DNA from: Agrobacterium rosae
Lineage (GTDB): Bacteria; Pseudomonadota; Alphaproteobacteria; Rhizobiales; Rhizobiaceae
NCBI RefSeq assembly: GCF_002915175.1
Contig: NZ_NXEJ01000009.1
Span: 153,969 to 217,968 of the forward strand
Direction: 5' to 3'
DNA: 64,000 nt
Shown: positions 56,501-64,000 of the stretch, one piece after another
Layout of the letters: each line of letters starts with the position of its first letter
How positions within the stretch are numbered: position 1 is the stretch's first letter
Notes under the pieces: model-generated
Told to the model about the DNA's origin: nothing
The model's database searches: none
Seen by the model: only the letters and a program-made list of their open reading frames with translations
Translations under genes and position numbers: made by a program

Positions 56501-57247
56501 TTGAGCAGCACGCCGGACAGCGAGACGGACTATGAAACGCTTGCCGAGAGCGGGAGCAAACCGAAAGTGGATGTTCGAAGCCTCGTGAGACGTGCCCTCC
56601 TGATCATTCTGGCTCTGCTGGTTTTGCCTTACCTGTTGATCCCGATTTATGCGCTGCCCTTCATGCGTCCGGTCTCGACGCTGATGCTGGCCGAGCTGGT
56701 GACGTTTCAGGGTTATGATCGCCGCTGGGTACCGCTCGAAGACATTTCACCGCGCCTCATTCAATCGGTGATGATGTCGGAGGACGGTCAATTCTGTTCC
56801 CATGGCGGCGTGGACTGGAACCAGATGCAGACGGTCGTGAGCAGCGCGCTGGAGGGTGAATCCACCCGTGGTGCCAGCACCATTCCCATGCAGACGGCCA
56901 AGAACCTGTTTCTATGGAATGGACGATCTTTCATCCGCAAAGGTCTGGAGTTACCGCTGGCCGTCGTGTCCGACTTCATCTGGTCGAAAAAGCGAATGAT
57001 GGAGATTTATCTGAACGTCGCCGAATGGGGGCCGGGAATCTACGGCATCGAAGCGGCCTCGCAATATCATTTCAAGGTATCTGCCTCGAAGTTGAGTTCT
57101 CGGCAGGCGGCGCTTTTGGCGGTGGCCCTGCCAAACCCGATCGACCGCGTGGCTGGCAAGCCTGGTCGTGGCATGCAGCGTCTGGCCGGACTCATCGAAA
57201 GACGAGCCCGGGGTTCAGGCGCTTATGTCGGTTGCGTGCTGGACTGA
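56501..57247 (+). CDS. mtgA: Monofunctional biosynthetic peptidoglycan transglycosylase
   Basis: GT51 transglycosylase that polymerises lipid II, without a penicillin-binding domain. The 248 residues have one N-terminal membrane helix (about 30-52) and the GT51 motifs: [20 protein letters not shown] (catalytic Glu), [19 protein letters not shown], and [20 protein letters not shown]. Start is TTG at 56501 with GGGGACAGGA just upstream. It converges with galM, 3 bp apart. Confidence 0.95.
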   Translation: MSSTPDSETDYETLAESGSKPKVDVRSLVRRALLIILALLVLPYLLIPIYALPFMRPVSTLMLAELVTFQGYDRRWVPLEDISPRLIQSVMMSEDGQFCSHGGVDWNQMQTVVSSALEGESTRGASTIPMQTAKNLFLWNGRSFIRKGLELPLAVVSDFIWSKKRMMEIYLNVAEWGPGIYGIEAASQYHFKVSASKLSSRQAALLAVALPNPIDRVAGKPGRGMQRLAGLIERRARGSGAYVGCVLD

Positions 57248-57250
57248 CGA

Positions 57251-58273
57251 TCAGCCTTTGGTGAAGATGTAGTCGGTTTCCTGTCGCAGGGTTTCGCCGG
57301 GGCGCAGGATGGCGTCGGGGAAGCCTTCGTGATTGACGGCATCCGGCCAGATCTGGGTTTCCAGGCAAAAGCCTGCGACTGGGCCGTAGTGGCGCCCATC
57401 AAGGCCCGGTACGGCGACGTTGAGCTTGAAGGCAGAGTAGAATTGCACGCCCGGCTCGGTGGTGTGGACATCCATTGTGATGTTTGAGGCAGGGGCATAG
57501 ACGCGCGCGACTTTGCGCTTTGCCACACGCTGGGGCGAGAGGCAGAAATTATGATCGTAACCGACCTGCTGGCCGTTTTCTTCGCGCCGCATCGGGGTGG
57601 ATTTACGCAGGTCGAATACGGTGCCATCCACCGGTCGGATTTCGCCGGTGGGAATCTGCCGTTCGTCCGTCGGCAGATAGTGATCGGCAGCAATTTCGAT
57701 TTCGTGGCCGAGTGCAGATTCCGCGCCATCCAGATTGAAATAGGAATGCTGGCAGACATTGGCGATGGTTGGCGCGTCGGTAGTGGTTTCATAGGCCACA
57801 GATAGTACGCCGCCGTCGCGGATCGTGTAGGTCGCCCGCACCGTGCAATTGCCGGGATAACCGGCGCGGCCATCGGGATCGACGATCTGCAACACCACAT
57901 GGCTTGGACCATGTTCCATGATCATCCAGTTGCGTTTGCCGATATTATCGCTGCCGCCGTGAAGATGGGTAACGCCCTTCTCGTTCAGTTCGAGCTGGTA
58001 GTCTTTGCCATCGATAGCGAACTTGCCGTCACCGATACGGTTGGCGTTGCGCCCGGGTGTCGCGCCGAAATAGGAGGAGTATTTGGGGTAATCGTCAAAT
58101 TTGTCGAATCCGAGCATGAGAGGCGGTCGATGGCCATCAAGGCGCAGATCTTGAATGACAGCGCCCCAAGTCATGACATGTGCCGTCAGCCCGCCTGCCG
58201 AAATCGTGACGCGCTCGACTTTCTCGCCCGTCGCCGTCAATCCGAAATTTTCCCGTGCGCCGCTCTCGCTCAT
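57251..58273 (-). CDS. galM: Aldose 1-epimerase
   Basis: Mutarotase interconverting alpha and beta anomers of galactose/glucose. The 340 residues include GATPGRNANRIGDGKFAIDG, LHGGSDNIGKRNW, the catalytic His in NVCQHSYFNLDGAES, YLPTDERQIPTGEIRPVDGT and the catalytic Glu in VAGFCLETQIWPDAVNHEGF. No other galactose genes are adjacent. It lies on the same strand just downstream of metA. Confidence 0.93.
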   Translation of the reverse strand: MSESGARENFGLTATGEKVERVTISAGGLTAHVMTWGAVIQDLRLDGHRPPLMLGFDKFDDYPKYSSYFGATPGRNANRIGDGKFAIDGKDYQLELNEKGVTHLHGGSDNIGKRNWMIMEHGPSHVVLQIVDPDGRAGYPGNCTVRATYTIRDGGVLSVAYETTTDAPTIANVCQHSYFNLDGAESALGHEIEIAADHYLPTDERQIPTGEIRPVDGTVFDLRKSTPMRREENGQQVGYDHNFCLSPQRVAKRKVARVYAPASNITMDVHTTEPGVQFYSAFKLNVAVPGLDGRHYGPVAGFCLETQIWPDAVNHEGFPDAILRPGETLRQETDYIFTKG

Positions 58274-58344
58274 GCCGTCATTCTCCCAATCTAAGCCATA
58301 AGGCCGGACGTTGCTTCATTTTCCGGCACCGCGCAATCTTTGAA

Positions 58345-59271
58345 TTATGCTGGCTGCTGGCCGATATTGTCCAGATCATAGGGCGTGGTCTGGTAAATCT
58401 CGTTGATCCAGTTGCCGAAAAACAGATGCGCGTGGCTGCGCCAGCGGTTGAGCGGGGTCAGCGCCGGATCGTTGTGCGGGAAGTAATCATGGGGCAGCTT
58501 GATCGGCACGCCCGCATCCGCGTCACGAAAATACTCTTCCGACAATGATGTGGAATCATATTCGACGTGGTTGAACATGTAGAGACGCTTGCCGCGCTTC
58601 TCATGCACCAGGCACACGCCCATTTCTTCCGATTCCATCAGGATTTCGAGATCAGGATGCTTTTCGATGTCTGTGCGGCGCACCTCTGTCCAGCGCGATA
58701 CAGGAACCTGAAAATCATCCGAGAAGCCGTTGAGGTAAATGGAGGCGGGGCTAAGATTGCGGTGACGGTAGACGCCGAATGCCTTCTCCTTCAGCTCGTG
58801 CTTGGGTACATCGTGGAAATGATAGATGGCAGCCATCGCGCCCCAGCATACATTCAGCGTTGAATGAACGTTGGTTTCCGTCCATTCGAAAATCTTCTGC
58901 ATCTCATCCCAATAGGTCACATCTTCATAGGTGAGCTTTTCGACAGGTGCGCCGGTGATGATGAAGCCATCGAACTTGCGGTGGCGCACCTCTTCCCATG
59001 TTTCGTAGAAGGACAGCAGATGCTCCTCCGGCGTGTTCTTGGCGCGGTGACCGCCAATGCGCACCAGCGACAGTTCCACCTGAAGCGGGGAGGCACCAAC
59101 GAGCCGTGCCATCTGTATCTCGGTCTTGATCTTGTTCGGCATGAGATTGAGAAGCCCGATCTGGAGCGGGCGAATATCCTGCCGGATAGCCGCCGTTTCA
59201 GTCAGCACCCGCACGCCCTCTTGGATGAGGGTTTCAAAAGCAGGCAAGGTATCGGGAATTTTAATCGGCAT
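58345..59271 (-). CDS. metA: Homoserine O-acyltransferase (probably acetyl)
   Basis: MetA activates homoserine for methionine synthesis. The 308 residues have the catalytic triad signatures: [20 protein letters not shown] (Cys), [13 protein letters not shown] (His) and [20 protein letters not shown]. Residue 111 is Glu ([13 protein letters not shown]). In the family a Glu here goes with acetyl-CoA and Gly with succinyl-CoA, so an acetyltransferase (MetAA) is predicted. A SAM-II riboswitch and a terminator precede it, so SAM should repress its expression. Confidence 0.96.
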   Translation of the reverse strand: MPIKIPDTLPAFETLIQEGVRVLTETAAIRQDIRPLQIGLLNLMPNKIKTEIQMARLVGASPLQVELSLVRIGGHRAKNTPEEHLLSFYETWEEVRHRKFDGFIITGAPVEKLTYEDVTYWDEMQKIFEWTETNVHSTLNVCWGAMAAIYHFHDVPKHELKEKAFGVYRHRNLSPASIYLNGFSDDFQVPVSRWTEVRRTDIEKHPDLEILMESEEMGVCLVHEKRGKRLYMFNHVEYDSTSLSEEYFRDADAGVPIKLPHDYFPHNDPALTPLNRWRSHAHLFFGNWINEIYQTTPYDLDNIGQQPA

Positions 59272-59309
59272 GTCGAACTCACTTCCGTGGCGGCGAGGGC
59301 CTTAAACAC

Positions 59310-59339
59310 AAAAAAACCGGCAACGAAATCGCAGCCGGT
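59310..59339 (-). terminator. Attenuator between SAM-II riboswitch and metA
   Basis: Minus-strand stem ACCGGC / GCCGGT, 12-nt loop, then TTTTTTT. It lies between the riboswitch (59369-59417) and the metA start (59271), the place for SAM-dependent premature termination. Confidence 0.75.
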
Positions 59340-59368
59340 CCTCGGAAATTGACGTGTTTCCTCGACCA

Positions 59369-59417
59369 TTTAGCGACTTCTTTAAAGTGGCTGCAAGCCG
59401 GTCGGCAAATCACCACT
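59369..59417 (-). ncRNA. SAM-II riboswitch (metA leader)
   Basis: On the minus strand: AGTGGTGATTTGCCGACCGG, then CTTGCAGCCACTTTAAAGAA, then GTCGCTAAA. This matches the compact SAM-II pseudoknot class first described in alphaproteobacteria, including CUUGCAGCCAC, UUUAAAGAAG and the downstream GCUAAA. It binds S-adenosylmethionine and should turn metA off. Confidence 0.95.
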
Positions 59418-59516
59418 GGCAGGTGTCATAATCCTCTCGTTCAAGAAAATCAATATCACCGCTTTCCAAGGCGTTTCGGCCTTCCCATCCAACACCGTTC
59501 CGGGCTATGGCAGGGC

Positions 59517-60167
59517 ATGACGACCAGCCATTTCACCATTTTGCTCGGCGGCAACATCACCGTGACGGATCGCTTGCGAAAGGCGGTAGCGGATACGCGT
59601 GTGATTGCAGCCGATAGCGGCATGCGGCATGCGCAGCCGCTTGGACTTGTGCCGGAACTGTGGGTCGGTGATTTCGACTCCTCAGATATGGCCTTGCAAG
59701 AGCTGTGGCCTGATGTGGAGCAGCAACCGTTCCCGGCTGCCAAAGGCGTGACGGATGGCGAGATTGCCGTATCCGAAGCCCTGACACGCGGCGCAAAACG
59801 GCTGACGCTGGTGGGCGCGCTGGCGGGGGAGCGATCTGATCATGCGCTGTTTCATCTGCTCTATGCGGTCTCGCTTGCCGAGCGTGGTTTCGAGGTGGTG
59901 CTGACATCGGGTGACGAAGAGGCCTATCCACTGATGGAAGGCGCGTTCGAGCTCGATCTTCCCTCGGGTTCGCTGTTTTCGGTTGCCGGTTTCACGGCAC
60001 TGGAAGGGCTCGATATCGACAATGCGCGTTATCCGCTCGCCAATTTCGCGCTTGCTTTCGGCTCGTCGCGCACTATTTCCAACGTGGCGGAAGGGCCTTT
60101 GCGCCTTCGCCTTCAAAGCGGCAAAGCCATCGTGCTTGCCCGTCCTTATGATTTGACCGGAGCCTGA
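59517..60167 (+). CDS. Thiamine pyrophosphokinase
   Basis: Transfers pyrophosphate from ATP to thiamine to make TPP. The 216 residues from ATG 59517 contain FTILLGGNITVTDRLR, VIAADSGMRHAQPLGLVPEL, WVGDFDSS (metal-binding Asp), GVTDGEIAVSEALTRGAKRL and GERSDHALFHLLYAV, all typical of bacterial TPK/ThiN-like enzymes. A longer frame reaches back to 59349 but crosses the divergent metA riboswitch. Placement just before the thiamine transporter is consistent: imported thiamine is converted to TPP here. Confidence 0.9.
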   Translation: MTTSHFTILLGGNITVTDRLRKAVADTRVIAADSGMRHAQPLGLVPELWVGDFDSSDMALQELWPDVEQQPFPAAKGVTDGEIAVSEALTRGAKRLTLVGALAGERSDHALFHLLYAVSLAERGFEVVLTSGDEEAYPLMEGAFELDLPSGSLFSVAGFTALEGLDIDNARYPLANFALAFGSSRTISNVAEGPLRLRLQSGKAIVLARPYDLTGA

Positions 60168-60171
60168 ACCC

Positions 60172-61992
60172 TTGGCACCCCCTATTCTAAAACTCGACAA
60201 TATCATGCTGACCTTCGGCGTCACACCGCTGCTGAATGGTGCAAACCTGCAAGTGGAGCCGGGGGATCGCATCTGCCTTGTCGGCCGCAACGGCTCTGGC
60301 AAATCGACGCTGATGAAGATCGCTGCCGGTCTGGTCGAGGCGCAATCGGGTGAAATCTTCCGGCATCCATCGGCCACCATCCGGTATCTGGATCAGGCAC
60401 CGGATTTTGCAGGTTACGAGACGGTTCAGGCCTATGCCGAAGCGGGTCTGGGACCGGGAGATGATGCTTACCGGGTGACCTATCTGCTTGAACATCTGGG
60501 TCTGACGGGTCAGGAGCATCCGTCCAGTCTTTCGGGTGGTGAGGCGCGCCGCGCCGCTCTCGTGCGCGTTATGGCACCGGAACCCGATATTCTGATGTTG
60601 GACGAGCCGACCAACCATCTGGATCTGCCGACCATCGAATGGCTGGAAGGTGAATTGCAGCAGACGCGCAGCGCGCTGGTTCTGATTTCGCATGACCGTC
60701 GCTTTCTGGAGAAAGTTTCCACCGCCACTGTCTGGCTGGATCGCGGCCAAGCGCGTCGCCTCAGCCGTGGTTTCGGCCATTTCGAAGAATGGCGCGACAA
60801 GGTGCTGGAAGAGGAAGAGCTGGAACAGCACAAACTCGGCAAGGCCATCGAGCGTGAAGAACACTGGATGCGTTATGGCGTGACCGCTCGCCGCAAGCGC
60901 AACATGCGCCGCGTGGGTGAACTTCAGGCGATGCGCGCCGACTACCGTGGACATAAAGGCCCGACGGGGAGCGTGCAGGCGACGGCGGCCGAGGGCCGCG
61001 AGTCCGGCAAGCTCGTCATCGAAGCAGACCAGATTACCAAGGCCTATGGCGACCGCACCATCGTCGCACCGTTTTCGCTGCGCGTTCATCGCGGTGATTG
61101 CATCGGTTTCGTTGGCCCGAACGGTGCCGGCAAGACGACGCTTTTGAAAATGCTGACAGGTCAGCTGAAGCCAGATAGCGGCTGGGTCAAGCTCGGCACT
61201 AATCTGGAAGTGGCGACGCTGGACCAGAAGCGTGAGGATTTGAACCCGAACGATACGCTGGCGCATTATCTGACCGACGGGCGCGGTGAAAACCTTCTGG
61301 TCAATGGCGAGCTGAAACACGTGACCGGCTATATGAAGGACTTTCTGTTCCAGCCGGAGCAGGCCCGCACGCCGATCCGCAATCTCTCCGGTGGGGAACG
61401 TGCACGCCTGATGCTTGCGCGCATTCTGGCCCGCCCGACAAACCTTCTGATCCTCGATGAGCCGACCAACGACCTCGATATCGAAACGCTCGATCTGTTG
61501 CAGGAAATCGTCTCCGGCTTTTCCGGTACCGTCATTCTTGTCAGCCATGACCGTGACTTTCTCGACCGGACCGTCACCTCCACCATCGCGCCTGTAAACC
61601 CGGATGCACCGGATGGGCGCTGGATTGAATATGCCGGTGGTTATTCGGATATGATGGCGCAACGTAAGGGCGCGTCGGACGAAAAGAAGAAGGCTGAAAA
61701 GCAGGAAAAGGCAAAATCTGCTTCGAATGCAGGTGTCGAACCGGCTAAAGCGAAGGGCAAGATGTCCTTCAAACAGAAATTCGCGCTCGAAAATCTGCCC
61801 AAGGAAATGGAAAAGACCCAGTGGGAGATCGCTCAGCGCGAAGAGCGTATGGCCGACCCCAATCTTTTCGCCAAGAACCCTGAGATTTTCAGCAAGCTTG
61901 CCGATGAAATGTCGAAACTCCGGCAGAAGCTCGAGACCATGGAAGAAGAATGGCTGGAGCTGGAAATGCTGCGCGAGGAGCTCGAAAACTAA
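60172..61992 (+). CDS. ABC-F family ATPase, Uup-like
   Basis: Soluble twin-ABC ATPase, 606 residues. First domain: Walker [18 protein letters not shown], signature [26 protein letters not shown]. Second: [47 protein letters not shown] linker with Arg-rich helices joins them and a C-terminal coiled coil (about 520-605, [20 protein letters not shown]) resembles Uup. ABC-F proteins act on ribosomes or, for Uup, on DNA-related processes. TTG start at 60172, 4 bp after the TPK stop, so it is co-transcribed with it. Confidence 0.92.
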   Translation: MAPPILKLDNIMLTFGVTPLLNGANLQVEPGDRICLVGRNGSGKSTLMKIAAGLVEAQSGEIFRHPSATIRYLDQAPDFAGYETVQAYAEAGLGPGDDAYRVTYLLEHLGLTGQEHPSSLSGGEARRAALVRVMAPEPDILMLDEPTNHLDLPTIEWLEGELQQTRSALVLISHDRRFLEKVSTATVWLDRGQARRLSRGFGHFEEWRDKVLEEEELEQHKLGKAIEREEHWMRYGVTARRKRNMRRVGELQAMRADYRGHKGPTGSVQATAAEGRESGKLVIEADQITKAYGDRTIVAPFSLRVHRGDCIGFVGPNGAGKTTLLKMLTGQLKPDSGWVKLGTNLEVATLDQKREDLNPNDTLAHYLTDGRGENLLVNGELKHVTGYMKDFLFQPEQARTPIRNLSGGERARLMLARILARPTNLLILDEPTNDLDIETLDLLQEIVSGFSGTVILVSHDRDFLDRTVTSTIAPVNPDAPDGRWIEYAGGYSDMMAQRKGASDEKKKAEKQEKAKSASNAGVEPAKAKGKMSFKQKFALENLPKEMEKTQWEIAQREERMADPNLFAKNPEIFSKLADEMSKLRQKLETMEEEWLELEMLREELEN

Positions 61993-62053
61993 AGCGGATC
62001 GCTTCAACGCCATCTTGCTAATTGATGGATCACCGATTACATCTTTGCCTAGA

Positions 62054-62146
62054 TCTAACGGGGTGCTTTGTCCTATCCGGGACAAGGCTGAGAGGCTTAG
62101 CCAACCCGAAGAACCTGATCCGGTTAACACCGGCGGAGGGATTAGA
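62054..62146 (+). ncRNA. TPP (THI-box) riboswitch
   Basis: Contains the THI-box landmarks GGGGTGCT, GGCTGAGAGGC, ACCCGAAGAACCTGATCCGG and TTAACACCGGCGGAGGGA, with outer stem TCTAA (62054-62058) / TTAGA (62142-62146). It lies 55 bp before thiB, so TPP should lower thiBP expression. Confidence 0.97.
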
Positions 62147-62200
62147 CGGCTTCCATTCAGACGCCTGTTCCCCGTTGCCCATTTCGAGGAGGTGCTCTTG

Positions 62201-63214
62201 ATGTATCGTCGTTTTTTCCTTCATTCGCTTGTCGCTGCGTCCGTTTTGCTGCCCGCTATCGCCGTGGCGCAAGATAAAAAGACGCTGACGGTCTATACTT
62301 ACGAAAGCTTCGTTTCCGAGTGGGGTCCCGGTCCCAAGGTCAAGGCTGCTTTTGAAGAGACATGCAACTGCACCGTCAATTTCGTGGGCGTTGCCGATGG
62401 TGTCGCGCTGTTGAACCGGCTGAAACTGGAAGGTCCCGGCTCCAAAGCGGATGTGGTTGTCGGCCTCGATACCAATCTCATTGCCGAGGCCAAGCAGACC
62501 GGTCTTTTCGAGGCGTCGGGCTTCGATCCGTCCGCAGCCAAGGTGCCGGGTGACTTCAAGGATGACGTTTTCGTCCCCTATGATTACGGCCATTTCGCCG
62601 TTGTTTACGACACGCAGACGCTGAAAAACCCACCCAAGAGCCTCAAGGAGCTGGTCGAGGGCGATCCGTCGCAAAAAATTGCGATCCAGGATCCGCGTAC
62701 CTCGACGCCGGGCCTCGGACTGTTGTTGTGGGTGAAATCCGTCTATGGCGACAAGGCGCCGGAGGCCTGGGCAAAGCTGAAAAACCGCGTGTTGACTGTC
62801 ACGCCCGGCTGGTCGGAATCCTACGGTCTGTTCACCAAGGGCGAAGTGCCGATGGTGCTGTCCTACACCACCTCGCCTGCCTATCACATGGCCGCGGAAA
62901 AGACCGATCGCTATCAGGCGGCCAGCTTCGAAGAGGGTCATTATATCCAGATCGAAGTGGCCGGTATCTTGAAGAATGCGCCGGAAAAGGAACTGGCAAA
63001 GCAGTTTCTCGCCTTCATGCTGACCACGGGTTTTCAAGACGCCATTCCAGAAAACAACTGGATGATGCCGGTGGCCGCAACGTCTGCGCCCCTGCCGGAT
63101 GCGTTCTCCAAGCTGGTGCAACCCACAAAAACATTCCTGATGGACCCGGAAGTGGTGGCCAAGAACCGCAAGGTATGGATCGACGAATGGCTTACGGCCA
63201 TGAGCGTGAAGTAG
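62201..63214 (+). CDS. thiB: Thiamine ABC transporter substrate-binding protein
   Basis: Periplasmic thiamine/TPP-binding protein, 337 residues, signal peptide [20 protein letters not shown] ending near VAQ. Motifs: [73 protein letters not shown] and [23 protein letters not shown] precedes the ATG at 62201. It is the first gene under the TPP riboswitch, with thiP following 9 bp after its stop. Confidence 0.95.
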   Translation: MYRRFFLHSLVAASVLLPAIAVAQDKKTLTVYTYESFVSEWGPGPKVKAAFEETCNCTVNFVGVADGVALLNRLKLEGPGSKADVVVGLDTNLIAEAKQTGLFEASGFDPSAAKVPGDFKDDVFVPYDYGHFAVVYDTQTLKNPPKSLKELVEGDPSQKIAIQDPRTSTPGLGLLLWVKSVYGDKAPEAWAKLKNRVLTVTPGWSESYGLFTKGEVPMVLSYTTSPAYHMAAEKTDRYQAASFEEGHYIQIEVAGILKNAPEKELAKQFLAFMLTTGFQDAIPENNWMMPVAATSAPLPDAFSKLVQPTKTFLMDPEVVAKNRKVWIDEWLTAMSVK

Positions 63215-63223
63215 TCTTCCGCC

Positions 63224-64000
63224 ATGATACAGCGTCGCGACAGTCGCAGGTTCATCTATAGCGGAGCGGTGGCATTTGCCGCGGTTCTGATGTTCATGGG
63301 CCTTGCTGTTGCGGCCTTGCTGTCTTTCGATGCCGGGGCGTCATCGGCGGCAGTTTTCGATCCCTATACGCTGCGCATCCTGCGTTTCACGCTGTGGCAG
63401 GCAAGTCTTTCCACGCTGATCTCGATTGTTACAGGGCTGCCGGTGGCGCTGGCCCTTGCCCGCCAGCGCGATTTCCCCGGCCGCATCTGGATCATCAGGC
63501 TGATGGCGGTGCCGATGGGCCTGCCGGTTATCGTGGGCGCGCTGGGCATTATCGCGATATGGGGCAGGCAGGGTGTGTTCAACGCCGCCCTGCTGGCTTT
63601 GGGTGCAGACCAACCGTTCAGCATCTATGGTTTGTCCGGTATCCTCATTGCCCATGTCTTCTTCAACCTGCCGCTGGCCGTGAGATTCTTTCTGGCCGGT
63701 CTGGAGCGCGTGCCGGATGAATATTGGCGCATGGGCGCAAGCCTTGGCCTTGGACCCGTCTCCACGTTTCGGTTCATCGAATGGCCAGCGGTCGCAAAGC
63801 TCGTTCCGGGCGTTGCGGGGCTGATCTTCATGCTTTGCGTCACCAGTTTTACCCTCGTTCTGCTGCTGGGCGGCGGGCCCTCCGCGACGACGATCGAGGT
63901 GGCGATCTATCAGGCCTTGCGATTCGATTTCGACCCGCCACGGGCCATTGCGTTATCGCTTGTGCAGATCGGAATGACCGGCATTCTGTTGGCTTTGCTG
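63224..64000 (+). CDS. thiP: Thiamine ABC transporter permease ThiP (partial, cut by window end)
   Basis: The first 259 codons of a permease. Start ATG 63224, MIQRRDSRRFIYSG, then membrane helices near 15-35, 62-82, 95-115, 140-160 and 200-222. The EAA loop is RMGASLGLGPVSTFRFIEWP. ThiP proteins usually have about 540 residues with two permease domains, so about half is missing here. thiQ (ATPase) is expected just beyond the window. Confidence 0.93.
   Translation, partial: MIQRRDSRRFIYSGAVAFAAVLMFMGLAVAALLSFDAGASSAAVFDPYTLRILRFTLWQASLSTLISIVTGLPVALALARQRDFPGRIWIIRLMAVPMGLPVIVGALGIIAIWGRQGVFNAALLALGADQPFSIYGLSGILIAHVFFNLPLAVRFFLAGLERVPDEYWRMGASLGLGPVSTFRFIEWPAVAKLVPGVAGLIFMLCVTSFTLVLLLGGGPSATTIEVAIYQALRFDFDPPRAIALSLVQIGMTGILLALL

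Noticed and set aside
60187-62130. Open frame of 647 codons antisense to the ABC-F gene
   Set aside because: Shadow of a well-supported gene; the amino-acid composition is unlike a real protein and no start signal is seen.

Overview
This window is chromosomal DNA from an alphaproteobacterium of the family Rhizobiaceae (Rhizobium / Agrobacterium / Neorhizobium group). The assignment rests on a full-length cyclic beta-1,2-glucan synthase (ndvB/chvB) and its exporter (ndvA/chvA), a SAM-II riboswitch in front of metA, the leuS-lptE-holA block, a TrcR (DUF1013) cell-cycle regulator, a CtrA-type motif before ftsK, and GC-rich palindromic intergenic repeats. Species cannot be fixed from the sequence alone. 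No phage, plasmid, insertion sequence, CRISPR array, rRNA or tRNA was seen. Most of the window is core genome, so the interest lies mainly in regulatory DNA and a few small or unusual genes.

Layout. 0.1-3.7 kb: an amino-acid ABC transporter pair without ATPase, a secreted SnoaL-like protein and an ACS-family MFS transporter. 4.1-9.8 kb: leuC, an L,D-transpeptidase, an OmpR-type response regulator, a cyclic-nucleotide-binding-domain protein, a HicAB toxin-antitoxin pair with a perfect 13-bp-arm inverted repeat over the hicA start, xthA and lolA. 9.9-14.6 kb: ftsK (CtrA-like site upstream) and glnK-amtB (candidate sigma-54 promoter). 14.7-25.5 kb: tesB, a UbiH-type monooxygenase, a SUV3-like helicase with a long disordered tail followed by an S4-domain protein, a 7Fe ferredoxin, and the leuS-lptE-holA operon. 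25.7-35.5 kb: yggS, a cluster of five palindromic repeats, and the 2830-residue ndvB. 36-44.4 kb: an M20 amidohydrolase, a 47-residue membrane protein gene, a threonine/serine dehydratase, an aldehyde dehydrogenase, a 3-hydroxyisobutyrate-dehydrogenase-like enzyme, acs and trcR. 44.5-51.1 kb: ndvA, a solo LuxR-type regulator and pyc. 51.2-59.3 kb: an OmpA-like lipoprotein, ispG, a DeoR regulator coupled to an MFS transporter, ispA, mtgA, galM and metA. 59.5-64 kb: thiamine pyrophosphokinase, an ABC-F ATPase, then a TPP riboswitch and the thiamine transporter thiB-thiP, cut by the window end.

How genes connect. NdvB makes and NdvA exports periplasmic cyclic glucans. Acs and Pyc supply acetyl-CoA and oxaloacetate. 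GlnK-AmtB form a nitrogen-limitation ammonium module. MtgA, the L,D-transpeptidase, LolA, LptE and the OmpA-like lipoprotein serve the envelope. IspG and IspA supply isoprenoid precursors. Two riboswitches (SAM-II on metA, TPP on thiBP) control methionine and thiamine supply about 2.7 kb apart. Translation starts at TTG are frequent: at least eight genes appear to use one.

No clearly new multi-gene system was found. The best candidates for follow-up are the HicAB operator that overlaps its own start codon, the CtrA-like palindrome before ftsK, the solo LuxR receptor with nested palindromes upstream, the small membrane protein gene at 37.3-37.4 kb, and the clustered palindromic repeats at 26.4-26.9 kb.
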